NCBI RefSeq assembly: GCF_023278565.1
Contig: NC_064678.1
Location: 3,782,001 to 3,846,000, forward strand
DNA length: 64,000 nt
Reading direction: 5' to 3'
From: Colletotrichum lupini
Taxonomy: Eukaryota; Ascomycota; Sordariomycetes; Glomerellales; Glomerellaceae
Below are positions 10,746 to 23,600 of this stretch, one piece after another. The notes under the pieces were generated by a model, which was not told the DNA's origin, ran no database searches, and saw nothing but the letters and a program-made list of their open reading frames with translations. How positions within the stretch are numbered: the first letter of the stretch is position 1; the number at the start of each line of letters is the position of its first letter. Both the position numbers and the translations under genes were made by a program.

Positions 10746-13700
10746 TTAATTCTCTATTCTAAATCTCCTAATCTTTTCGAGTGTGACTCCGTCTCTATCG
10801 CACGCCTTCCTAAAAAACACACTGTTATTCCACACAGCCATGATGTCTCCATAGGCCTCTATCCTGCCCTGGTCAAGGACGAGCACTCGATCAAAAAGCA
10901 TAGCAGACTCCATGCGATGCGTGACCGCTATCATTGTACTACCCTTCAGTGTCTCTTTTACCATCTTCGTAATTTCAACATCCGCTTGGACGCTAAATCC
11001 TCCCAGAGTCTCGTCCAGCACACATACCCGTGGTTTCTGAAGTATCATGGACGCTAAGGCAATCAGTTGTGCCCTCCCTGTTCCTTGAGCGACCTGCTCG
11101 TCAACAAGCTTGTCGAGTACGAGAGGAACCTGACTATGCAGCCCGGCCACCCTGTCCAAATCCGACAGTAGACGACTGATTTCGTCACGAGAATGGCTGG
11201 TTTCTGGATCGACAGCCTCTCGGACAGTGCTACTGGGAAATGAGGCGGCATCGTGAGGGACTGCAACGAGATGGGACCTCAAGACATGTAACGGAATGTC
11301 CACCATTGGTATGCCATCCAGGGTGACGGTGCCCATCGTGGGATCGAGTAAGCGGAGTAGTAGGGCGACAAGAGTCGATTTACCTCCACCCGTAGGTCCT
11401 ACAACCGCAACATGCGTATCGCCTGGGATGGTGAAAGATATTTGCTGCAGAGCAGAGGATGTCTCCTGGAGATTTTCTTGACGGTGAGAGACACTCATGT
11501 TCCGAACAACTATCTCCCCGGAGTTCGGCCACGATTGCTCGAGAGAAAAGCGGTAACCCAAGGCACGCTCCGTCTCGCCCTCACGAGGTAGACTGGTTGC
11601 ATAAGCTGCCAGGCGGTCAACTGCGACCATTGACTGAAGGGCGCTCGTAGAGAATCTCATGCCTTGTCTCAGGGATGCCGGTAGCACCAACGCTTGACTC
11701 ATTATCAGGCCAATGATAGAAGGAGATAATGAACCTGAGGCAGTCACTACAAATAGACCCGTGAGCCCAATAGTACTGGCCACGATAGCATCAAGTCTCA
11801 CTTCAAGCCAGCGTAGGTTTGCGGCGGCCAGCAAGCGGATATTACTCCAAGCGTTCAGCCGTTTGACTAGAAGGGACCGAGCCGATATTTCGGTCTTGTA
11901 AACAGAGATGCAGCTAGCGCCGTCCACGCTCTCGCTGAATGCAGCGTTCACACGGGACCGTAACTCAGCTTCGCGAGATCGAGCTGTCTTCAAACGAGGA
12001 GCGTAACGGCGCATCATAATGACGACGGCGGCTAGGCCTGGTACTACAACAAGGACAAGCTGGAGGAACTATTGTGAGCACAAATCTTTCGTGAGCATGT
12101 GAAAGGTACATACATTGATCTGCATTGCCAACATCAGGGCAACTCCACCCAATAGGCGCGCCAGATGGAGGGTGGCATTGCGCGTTGCCTCGATCAGCTC
12201 TCTATCGGTCGTATCTACATCTTTGGAGAGGCGATCCATGATGCTTCCCAAGGAGTGGCTTTGGAAGAACCTCATGGGTGCCCCGACCACACGTCTCACT
12301 GATCGCTCCCACAGGCTATGGCTCGCTTGCAACATCTTTCCCGTGATGTTCAGGCACAGCACATACGCCAGTATCGCCTCTCCAAATCCTAGCATAGCGA
12401 AGATTGCTACTGACGCGAGACCCGACAGCCCTAACCGATCAGAAGTCCACAGTGAAAGCCAAAGCACGAGGACGGCGGCGGTTACTTGCCAGCAAAAGAC
12501 AATGCCTGCTGCTGTGGACGTTGCTCTTGGGCCACCCACGAGTTCCAGGTACCAGTCGAAGGACTTTTGTACTCTAGCATTTGCTTGTGGTGCTGTTACA
12601 ACAGAGGCACGTGTAGTAGTCGGGCCTGCTACTTGTACTGCATCCGCATGCGATGAGGGCTGTTCTGGTAGCGGTTGCATCGTCTTGGTCTGAGGAGACT
12701 CGTCCGTTCCGATGGATGGTAAGTGTTGTTCAAGTCTATCCAGAGACCTCAGCTCGCTGGCACGTCCATTGTCGAGCCACAGCACCCGGTCACATCGGCG
12801 GGCCACCCAAGCCTGGTTTGTTGCGATCAGGCGCGTTTTGTTCTCCAACAAGCTGCAAATTCCACCTTCAAACGCTGCCTTTCCTGTTGCAGGGTCAAGA
12901 TTACGGAGACAATCGTCAATGAGGACAATGTCAGCATCCGAATACATGGCTCGGGCCAGACTGACACGTTGAGCTTGGCCGCTTGAGAGACCTTGGCCTC
13001 CGGAGCCAATAATAGTGAGATCCCTGCGAGGCATTCTGTCGATATCGCCCAGGAGAGCCGAAGCGCTGACCACTTTCCAATATCTGGCCTCGTCGAACTT
13101 TTGGTCGAAGAGGATATTGCTGCGGATCGTTCCTTTCCTTAGCCATGGTATCTGACCAGCCATGGCCACCTTTGACCCGATGCCCAGTTCTAAGCCGCCA
13201 GAATCAAGGCGCATTTGACCTGCGACTGCACATAGGAGAGATGATTTACCAGATCCAGGCGCACCACAGACAGCTATCAGCTCACCTTTCGTGACCTGAA
13301 TATTGGTGTCAAAAGACAGTACGAAATCGCCATCTTCAGTTGTAGCTGGCCAGCAAACCACTGTGTCCTGAGCTACGTCAACTGCCCAGTCTACGGAATT
13401 CGCCATCGTTTCTCCAGGCTCTTCCGTCTCTAACCACTGCTCAATCGCGCGGCATCCCACCAGTAAATCCTGCAACTGCACTGCAGCCTGTGCTGCGCGA
13501 TTCACATGTGGTTTGAGCGCTAAGAACAGAGCAAAGGATGAGAAAGCCTTTGCTGGATCGGGTACGCCCTCGTGGAGCGTGTGATAGAGGATGAGACTCG
13601 CCATTGAGGCCAATGTCGGCAATAGGGCGCACGCCGCTTCGAGCACCGCGCGGTTGTGCCATAATCGGCTTGCCGTGACCATCTCCACCACCCTCATCCC

Positions 13701-14847
13701 GCACAACTTGTTTAGGATCATGGTCTGGGAAGCCCACCCCGCGAGTTTGATCCCGCGGATGCCTTGGATGACTTGCTGCGTGCAGGCTGCTCGTCGTCTG
13801 CAGAGTCCGCTGAGACCCTTTTGCTCGCCCCAGATGCGGAGAGCGACGTTGGTGAAGATGGGGAGGCCTAGGAACAAGACCACCATGCCACCTAGCGATG
13901 AAGTGTCTATATTCGCGGCCAACATGGGAATCGCGAGAACAAAGCTAGCCGGTACAGTCCAGATAGCGTTGATACCGCTGATGCAATCCTCTATGCGCGA
14001 TGTTTCCACGGATGCGAGATTGAAGACGGCGCCGGAGTTCCAGATTTGTTGTTTTGCCCTTCTCTTTGATTCTTGGCCTGTTTGAGATGAGACAATTGCC
14101 GCCGAAGAGGGCGGTGCCAGGAAGGCCTTGTCCATGATGATGTACGTGAGGGCAGCCTTTGCCTGGGCTCCAACACCTTCGAGTCTGTATCGCGAGGCGT
14201 TGATGAGGATGCCAGCAGCCATCTGTGTGAGTGTCATGGCTGCGACAAGAGCGTAGCTATGTGCCATCCCGGCGTCGTGGCTCTCCCGCCGACCTTGTAA
14301 AGTCCCATCCGCTGTTGAGACTTTGGCGTTTTTGGTAGGTTCTGGTAAGGCTACGAGAAGCCAACGCAAGATAATGGGCGGGAGGGCGGCTGTCAGCATA
14401 GCAGCCAGCTCGATAAAGCCTCCTAGTAGAAGTCCACCGCGGAGACATTTTAGAAGGCTGATGGCGAGCCGACGACCTTGAGCTTGGGGATGCGTTGGGG
14501 TGTCGTAGAAACATCGAGAGAGCCCGCGGGCAAGGGGCTCTGCTTTCTTCCAGTCCGACAGCACGCCCTCGAAAGCGACTTCGACAGGGCCCTCATCGGC
14601 ATCGTCAAATTCACTGACATCTTCTCCATCTAACTTCTTGGTACTAGGAGGCGGAGGCGGCGCCCAAGAGAATAGCATCAGGCTAATCACCCAGCAGAGA
14701 CTGGACCACATTGTGAATCGAGGCACATGCATCCTACCGGAAACTTCGAGCTCGATACGGCCCAGCTACTCACTCATTGATCTGGAGCATAAGAGTAAAG
14801 GAGATCCACAGATAATGTTCAACAGCAACGCGACGAGATTTGCTCAT
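10746..14847 (-). CDS. ABCC (MRP)-type full ABC transporter
   Basis: Membrane exporter with order TMD1-NBD1-TMD2-NBD2, 1338 residues. Exons: 14847-14774, 14733-12114, 12068-10746. The first intron is only 40 nt; if it is not used, the protein would start at 14732. NBD1 (about 500-690): Walker A GAPGSGKSS near 518, signature LSSGQ near 606, Walker B DIVLIDD with Asp in place of the catalytic Glu, a known ABCC feature. NBD2 (about 1090-1320): Walker A GPTGGGKST near 1122, Walker B VCVLDE near 1247, switch VTHRM. Its signature reads VAQGTGRAQ, far from LSxGQ, and the D-loop is GGFS. The five-helix N-terminal TMD0 of long MRPs is missing apart from one or two hydrophobic segments. It likely exports the product of the adjacent PKS or gives self-protection; this role is inferred from position. 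Confidence 0.85.
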
Positions 14848-15676
14848 GGTTTCTCCCCAGCCAGGAGCCCCAAGGATCTGAAACTTTGGTCTGGCGACAA
14901 TTACTCAACTCGGGTCTAGCATTCACTGCGAGGTCAGTGTAGGCCTGAGCCGGGGCGGCATCAATCAAGCAAACTACTACGTATGTATACGATGGTTGTG
15001 ACTGGGGTTGACATTAATATAAAATACTTTGTTAGTCCATTGATATCCCACCGGTCGGCCCGGCGGCATCTAAGTGACAAGAACCTTATTTGAAAGCTCC
15101 ACTGACAGGCGAGTACACCTGTGCAGGAAAGCTGAAGCATCGACTGATCTGTCGAAATCGATGTTCATTCCTTGTTCGTGGGTCAGGTTCTAATAAGACT
15201 CTTGTGTTCTGAATCATGTCCTCTAGTCGTGTCAGGAGTGGTTTTCATGAATTAATATAGAACATTCCGGATCGTAATATACTCATACTCAGACTGAGTC
15301 GCGTAACGGGCAGTCGATTTTCAAGGGAGAATTGGAGAATAGATTATCCAAAGCCCAGAGTGAACGGCCTTGAATTATATATCCGTTCAAGTCAAGGTTA
15401 CGCGGAACTTTCCATCTTCGTGGTTGCCAAACTTTGCAATTACGCAATTACTGCGAATGGTCATGTTACAATAGTGCAATAGCAGTTTCATCTAGATCTC
15501 ACTGATCATCAGGTATCTTGATTAGCTCTCACGCCCTTCTCGTCGCCCCATCCTCAGTTGTAGAGGGCTTCTCCTGAAATCAATCTTTGACACCAATGCT
15601 GTGATTTCACAGTAATTGTTCTTGGAATGCCAATTTTTGATGGATTCAACAGGCCAATCTTGTAGCTATGGCGAGG
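14848..15676. promoter_or_regulatory. intergenic, ABC transporter promoter
   Basis: 829 bp, visibly richer in A+T than the flanking core genes, between the transporter start and the UstYa stop. It contains CCGGTCGGC at 15051-15059, a string that recurs in the UstYa/PKS promoter (16961-16969). No gene was seen. Confidence 0.4.
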
Positions 15677-16730
15677 TTACGGTTGTGGCACACGTTTGCC
15701 ATACTTGTCGACAGGAATGTTCTCAGACCTGACCTTCTTGATGACACCCTTGATGGCGTCCCAGTCACGGCACGTATGCATTTCGTGCTGACCGACCAAT
15801 TTTGGTACGAAGTCATGATGACCCGGGTAGTGAATGAATTCAAATCGTTCCATGTTCATGTTTCCAGCACACATGGTGGCCTGGGTGTAGCTCGTCAGCA
15901 TGTGGTCATCTTGTGGGCCGTTGAGGCTTTTCTCGAGCATTCAGCAATTATCTTACCTGACGAAGACTTTCGAGGCAGTGCTCAATGTGTTGGCGAGTGC
16001 AGACATCGTAGCCGCCGTCCAAGTCTAAAGCCAGCTTCATATAAGTGGTGCGGAAGCAAACCTGTTCACAAGCATATAAGCTACGACAGCACGTTATATC
16101 AAGGGCCATCTTATAGAGTGTAATCATACCAAGCAATGTAGCTGATGGAAAACATTCCAGGCCACGGGTTGTAGACCTTCGGGTTGGAGAGCGTCTTTGT
16201 GGAAGTAGTCCGGGAGGCCATATTTGGACGGGTCATTCAGCGCAACGAAAGGCTTGCCAACTTCATTTCATAGGGTAAGTTTTGATCCGCAGCATGACAA
16301 GGAGCATGAATTATGCAGCGCTCCAGAGTTGAATGTTGAGTGGGCGGCATCGAATGGGACTTACATGAGATCAGATCGAGCCATCTCTGGTTCGCTCCCG
16401 GGGCTGTGAAGTTGTACGAAGAGTCGTGCTCAAACTTCTTTCGGACAAGTGGCACTGCGTCACTTTGGTCAGCTTCTTGCTATGGCAGCAGTATACTTAT
16501 CACATACCGTCGGTGATGAAAGGTGCCTCATCAATAGTGGCCATGCCAAGCCCGGTAACAGAATCGACTTTCTTCGGCTCAGTGGCACACGAGGTCTGCC
16601 TTGAACCCAAACTGAAGCCGTAGGTACCCAAGAAGAAGCCAATAGCAACAGAAACAATGCAGCACAAGAAGGTCGATACCATCAGCATGCGATAAGCAGA
16701 GTGCGTGAAGCGGTCAGGCTGGCGCAGCAT
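15677..16730 (-). CDS. UstYa-family (DUF3328) oxidase-like protein
   Basis: Single-pass membrane protein of the UstYa family, whose members oxidatively cyclise, and in some cases chlorinate, fungal peptides and other products. Exons: 16730-16508, 16454-16365, 16260-16130, 16061-15957, 15880-15677, giving 250 residues, normal for the family. A transmembrane helix lies at about 15-37 (MLMVSTFLCCIVSVAIGFF). Both signature motifs are present: HQLHC at 143-147 and HIEHC at 173-177, followed by LESLRQ and, after the last intron, ATMCAGN, the usual third block. The last intron ends at CACCCAG, chosen because it restores LRQ-ATMC. The gene is divergent from the PKS and shares its promoter, which points to co-regulation. 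Substrate and reaction are unknown. No RiPP precursor with repeated cores was seen nearby, so the PKS product is the likelier substrate. Confidence 0.87.
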
Positions 16731-17677
16731 TCTTGAGCTTCCTTAGCCTTCGGATCCCTCTTCGCTCTGGTGCACCTCCGAATATTCTGTCTTGGTATTG
16801 TTGAAAACCATATCTGTTAATTGGCCGTCTTGATTGACGGAACCTCAAAAGTGAAAAGAGATGGAGAGAATTCTGACGAAGTCAACCACATGATCGGATT
16901 CAGGTGCCATATATGCATCCCATCGCTCTCATTCTGACATTTGGGGCAGATCAACCCCAGCCGGTCGGCGGAGTCGAACGGTCAACTTTCTAATAGAGTT
17001 CTGCCTCACGACGCTTCGTCTACAAATTTCAGAAACCTGGGTTATCGTATTATAGGCTGCGCGAGGTGTTCGCTAGCTCTCTCCCCCCTGTCCCTAGTCC
17101 TAGAAGTCGGACATGCTGACACTGCTGAGTAGCATGGATCGCCAGTAGCTCTAGTCATGTCGTTTGTACAGAGACAAGATTAGTCGGACAACTTGTTAAA
17201 GTTAATGAAGCCGTTGTAGCGACTGACGAGTCATTTCAGACGAAGAGCAGTACTTCGTACCGAATGCGCGGGTCCGACTGTACGGGTCTGACCCTAGTTT
17301 AACTTTCCTTAAACTTCCATGGATGATTAAGGATGCGAGACCGAGCCAGGGTATCCGAACTTTCGTGTTGCACGCCCAACGACGGAGTCAAGCTGACCGA
17401 AGCTGAGATACAACAGAACGGAATCAACCAAAAACACCGCCACTTCATCACGGGGAACATGTACTCTTTGAGAAATGATCGAGATCTAAGCACACCCTCC
17501 TGGCGTGGCAGTGGCGGCCAGACTGAGGTAAACACAGCTGACTGAAGTTGTCCATGATATGTGTACTTTTCGACTTGCTATAGCTTCCTTAACCAATGCC
17601 CAAACATGCTTTGCGACATTGACTATTTTCAAACTTGACCGAATCACCTGCAGCTGTGCCTGTGTACTTATCAAGCC
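16731..17677. promoter_or_regulatory. bidirectional promoter of UstYa and PKS genes
   Basis: 947 bp between two divergent starts. It contains CCGGTCGGC at 16961-16969, shared with the ABC transporter upstream region, and several CGG triplets such as cgggtccg near 17268. These are the kind of half-sites bound by Zn2Cys6 factors, but spacing is irregular. Short frames inside it look random. Confidence 0.45.
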
Positions 17678-20600
17678 ATGTGCTCAACACCTAATGCGAT
17701 CCTCTACTTCGGGGATCAGTCTCTGGGTGTCAACACTTACAGCGAATCGCTGAGGTGCCTGCGCAGGAGAGCCATACCTCCCTCGACACATCTGCATAGG
17801 CTCTCCACGCAGCGGCTGAATCATTTGACGGGCGAACAACATAATGTGCTCGAGTGGGCAGAAATGGTCGCTTCAGATGTTGCCTACCGGGCAGATCCGA
17901 TGTCATCTGCTCTTGTGCCTTGTATATCACAGCTTGGCTCAATGATCTGGTCAGTTGTACTTATATTCTGAAAGAACAAAGCCTATCCTAATGTCAAGAA
18001 CTGACGTATGAGGGTTTTCCCCGATGATATGTAGGAAGTGTCAACAAGACCCAAGTATACTTCATGACACTCGTCCCAAGATACTAGTGGGTGAATGCAT
18101 CGGGCTCATCCTCGCATGCAGTGTTGCGGCGGCAAGAGATACGGGACACCTCGTCGATCTTACCCTGGAGACATCGAGAATCGTGAAGCGCGTAACGGAA
18201 TTTGCTACTCAACGCTCTTGGGAGTTGGAAGATCATCCCGGTTCGGTCTGGGCTGTTGCGGTTCAGCTACCAAGACACGACTGCATCGCCGCCATGGCGC
18301 ATTGCCCTGACTATGAAGTAAGAGAACAGGAGTAGCTTTCAAAATCATCTCATCCCCATCACCCTGGCAAGCATTGGTGAGGATCACGTAAAGCTAACAA
18401 AGTGCGCCTTTAGAAGGTTTCGGCTCACAAGAGAGCGTATGTGAGCTTTGAGCTGGAAGAGTGGTCTGTCATCTCAGGCCCACTATCAACACTAAGTCAA
18501 CTACGCCTAAAGACCTTCCGCAATATTCCAATGAAAGACCTGCCGATCTTTGCTGCATATCATGCAGAACACCTTCGTGAACCTAAGTAAGGATACGCGG
18601 CTCATCTCCTAAGGTGACTACGATGTGAGAGGGGATATCTTACTAATATTAAACCGATCCAGTTATGATGATATCTTAGGAGACTCTCGGCTTCTCGACT
18701 CGCCAATTCAGTCTCGTGTCTCTATCTTGTCATCTAGCACCGGAGAAGTGGTGAAGGGCAGCTCATTACGGGCCATATTGCCACAGGTACTCCGCGACAT
18801 TCTACAGCGGCCTTCGTGTCCAGCACGAGTGGCGAAACAGATTGCTCATCAACTCGAGCCAGTCAAATCTCCTTCAGATTTATACACTTTTGGCCCAGCA
18901 TCTCAATGGAGTGCTTTTGCCCGTCGCTTAAAGAACTCGGGGGTTGGCCTTGGTGCCATCTTCAGTCCCGCCCTTCTTCAACATAAACGGACAGGCGACA
19001 GCATGAGTGGATACAATCACGGTGACAGTCATAGCGACGATGAGGAGAGCGATGAAGAGGGAAACGAAAATCTCATAGCAATCATCGGCTACTCTGGCCG
19101 CTTTCCAGGGGCTGAAAGTGCGGAAGAGCTGTGGGATGTACTTTGTGATGGCCGTGATACCTCGAGCCGAGTGAGTGGGGTCATGGTTAACACTTGTACG
19201 GGTTGTTTGCTGATTGATTATCCAGATGCCACGTGAAAGGGTCTCCGATAGCCATGGCGATATCTTGCCCACTGGGTGCTTCATCGAACAAGCCGGCCAC
19301 TTTGACAGAAAGTTCTTCAACATGTCGGGCAGAGCAGCTTTGCAGACAGACCCATCACAGAGACTTTTGCTACTCACGACGCAAGAGGCCTTGGACATGT
19401 CAGGCTATAACAAGGATACCCATACACAGCACGTGGGAACATTTGTTGGACAGGCTACGGATGACTGGCGCGAACATAACATGACGCAGGACGATCCATA
19501 CTACGTGACAGGAGGTCTGCGCGCCTTCGGCCCCGGCCGTCTGAATCACTTCTTTGGATGGGATGGCCCGTCAGTCTCAGTGGACACGGCTTGCTCCTCC
19601 AGCGCCATGGCTCTAGATTTGGCCGTGCAGTCTCTTCGGGGACGCAAGTGCAATATGGCCATCGCTGGCGGGGCCAGCATCATCTCAGGTCATGGTGATG
19701 CCGGCATGTACGCGGGTCTCCGTTGCGGCGGATTTCTGGGAGCCTCCGGCACAGCCTGCAAAACCTTCGACGCTACAGCGGACGGCTATACGCGGGCTGA
19801 GGCAGTGGCTGTTGTCGTCCTTAAGCGTCTCAGCGATGCGCGAAGCGATGGGGACATAATTCATGGCGTCATCAGGGGCATCGTCACGAATCACTCAACG
19901 GACACGAATCCCATCACTCGCCCGTCCGCAGAAGCTCAGAAGTCATTATTGCGTCGTGTTCTAAGCGAATCGTTGAGGCAACCTGAAGATGTGGCTTATG
20001 TCGAGCTTCATGGATCCGGGACCCAGGCAGGTGATCTTGCAGAAATTGAAGCTGTAGCCGCCGTTCTTGGAGGGCCGCGTCGTCGCCCTAGGGGCTCACC
20101 AGGCAAACCATCCAGTGAGCTACGTATCGGCAGCATCAAGGCCAATATTGGACACAGCGAGGGTGCAGCCGGTATATCAGCTTTGGTGAAGGCGCTTCTC
20201 ATGATTCGTCATGACCGAGTTCCTCCACATATCGGGCTCAGGACAGAGCTAAACCACAATTTCCCTCCGCTGGAAGAGCTGGAGATTGTCATCAACTCGA
20301 TAGCTAAGCCCTTAAAGCCACTCGAAAAGTCTTCTAAACAATGTCGATGCCATTCAGCCATCGTACTAAATTGCTTTGGAGCAGCTGGCGGGAACACCAG
20401 TATACTTGTGGAAGGCTCAAAGAGGCACTCAAAAACCACCAGAAAACAACCCAGCCGCGAAGAGGTTCACATAACAAAGCCACAGCAACGCATCGTTGTG
20501 GTTTCTGGCAAAAGCCGTTCTGCACTTCAAGCCAACAAGATGAGACTTCTTGAATTCGTCAGGAAGGAGCCTTCTGCAGCGATTGACGACTTGTCTTACA

Positions 20601-23600
20601 CCACATGTGAACGAAGAAGTCACTTTCCATACCGCTCTGCATACAGGGCTAGAAACACGACGGAGATTATCAAGCTTCTGCATGATGGCACAAATGAAGC
20701 ATCGCCTCAATTTCGAAATGCGCCACAAGCGCCGCATATTGTCTTCGTGTTCTCCGGGCAGGGCGGGAAAATCGCTGGTTCGGCCCGGCCGTTATATGAC
20801 AGCAACAGCGCCTTTCGGGATGCTTTAGACAACTACAACAAACTCAGTGAGTCCCTGGGATTTTCCGGAGTCTTGCAATACCTTATCACTCCCGATATAG
20901 CGCAAGCTTCTCCGAGTACCGTGCTAGAACAGGTCGCACTTATCGTGTTTGAGCTTGCTGTCAGCAAGATGTGGAAGAGCTGGGGCGTTGCGCCCGCGAC
21001 TGTACTCGGACATAGTCTGGGAGAGTATGCGGCTCTGCACTTATGCGGCGTTCTCTCTGCTGCAGATGCTATTTGGCTTGTGGGCAAACGCGCAGGCTTG
21101 GTGCAAAAGTCTTGCCAGCCTGATACCCACAGGATGCTGGCTGTATTGGCCGAAGAGGAACGGCTCACTCCGTTCCTGGCAGAGTACGCAGTCGAGGTTT
21201 CATGCAGAAACTCAAGAAGTCAGACTGTAGTTGGTGGGCCATTCGACAGTATCTTGCAGTTGCAAAGCCTTCTCAAGGTACATGGCATTAAAAGTGCCTT
21301 GGTCAAGACACCATACGCATTCCATACGGGTCAGATGGACGGGATTCTGAAGAATCTGCTCGCTGTTGGTGAACAAGCTTCCTTTGCCAGTCAACCACAG
21401 ATCAACTTTGTGTCGACGGTGACGGGTTCGCTGATCGATGCTTTCCCGTCCGGGCCCGAGCATGTAGCCAAACACGCCCGCCAATCTGTACTATTTTCCG
21501 ACGCCATCGAGTCTGCGATGACACTCAGCCCTGGTCGAAATACCATATTCCTGACGATTTCACCAACATCGATGTGCAGAGACATGACTGCGTCAAACAT
21601 CACCACCGGGAAAGAAAGCATGGCCGAGGTTCTCGAAGCTACAAGAACCGGAAGTCAGGCATGCCTTGACGCTATCACCTCCAGCATGACTAGGCTTTAC
21701 AATTCTGGGGTTGATATTGACTGGAGCCGATACCATGGTTCGATGAAACAGATCGGAAGTCTGCTAGAATTACCAGCCTACAGCTTTGATCTCAAGAATT
21801 TCTGGATTCCTCTAGAGCAAAGCCGCCATCTCCCTTCATCATCACCGTCATTATCGTCATCCTCACTCTCAACACAACTGGATACACCTATGTCTGAATG
21901 TACACTCAACTTAGAAGACGACATACACACGATCGAGAAACCCCTTGTTACGAATATCCAAGAAGAGCCGCTAAGAAGTCTCATAATTGGTCATGCAATC
22001 CGTAACAAGGCCATATGCCCTGCAGGCGTACTGGTTGACATGGCCTTCGCTGTTGTACTAGAAAGGATCGGCAAACGGGTGGGCCTCGAGTCTATCGGGC
22101 TGAGATCACTACGCCTGATCGCGGCTATCACGATAGACACTGATACTGTCAACGATTCCATCCAGACTCTTGAAACAACATTGCAAAAACGGACTGTAGC
22201 CTCAGAATTCGATGTCACTTTCAGCGGTGTCGAGCGTCAGACTCATCACGCAAGTTGCATCCTGCGAGTGATGGAAGACGCCAATGGTATAAGAGGCGAG
22301 CACACAACTCGCACACTCATCCGGGCCGTCTCTCGTATAAATCTGCTACGAAGCAACACCGCTTCCAACTACTTCAATGGGCAGATGATTTACAAGATGT
22401 GGACGTCCGTTATGCAATACTCTTCAGAGTATCATGTTCTCCGGAACCTCACACTAGCACCCCTCGGTTATGAAGCCTGCGCGAAGCTTCAAACAACATC
22501 AACGGCGGGGCCCGCAAACCGAGATTACACGATTGACCCGGTCTGGCTGGATGGTGCCATGCAGGCCGCTGGATTCACAGTGAACATGAATGTGGCTGCT
22601 GATCCCGGAGCGGTGTACGTTCTCACCGGATGTGCGGCCATCGACTTCTGGGAGCGTCCGCGAAGCAACAACATGTACGCTTGTTACGTCCACGGCGAAG
22701 CAGACGTGTTAGGCGATGTCATCATGAACGTTGCAATGTTTGATGAGGACAACGACATGTGCCCGGTGGCAGCTATTAGTGGCATGCGCTTCCACAAACT
22801 GAAGCAACGACCGGAAACCAAAAGCAAAAGTGGTAAAGGCTACGAGGACGCCACGGTACGAATGAACGGGGGTGAGTCCAGCAATCAGGTCATCTCGCCT
22901 ACAACTAAGTTGTCAAATCCAACTCCCATTTCTCCGTCAAAGAGTGTGAGACTCGATGAAAATAAGGCAGTCGCCGATTCAGGCCCAGCGAGCTTGATTG
23001 ATACACTCATCTCAATACTGGCCAAAGAGACGCATGCAGACCCCGATGAGATTGGCCAAGACACCGCACTAGCCGACGTGGGTGTCGATTCCTTGATGGC
23101 TCCTACCATATCAGATACCATTCGCGTCAAGTTAGGCGTTGAGATTCCATTGACAGCTCTAATAGAAGCTCAAACTGTCAGCGACCTTGCCTCGCTTTGC
23201 GCGGATATCAATCCCGCAAACGTCGAACCCAGACTAGGTAAAGATGCTGCTGAGAAGTCCAGAATCTCACTCAGGAGCATCGCCCGGGTATCAGACGAAA
23301 CAACTCGCGCTACGAGTACTGAACTTTCGAGTAGAGTTGCTCTCTTGCAAGGTTCCAGTCATTGCAAACACAATTTATTCCTCCTTCCCGACGCCTCCGG
23401 CAGCAGCTCCGTGTACGCAGGGCTTCCGCCGAACCTATCCCAACAGACCAACACGAGAATCTATGGTCTTGAGTCGCCATTCCACGGCACGAGTTCCATA
23501 CCCGACCTCTCAATGGATAGGTACTGTTCACTATTCGTCGAGGCAATTCTTCGGATCCAACCAACGGGTCCGTATCTCCTCGGTGGCTGGTCGATTGGAG

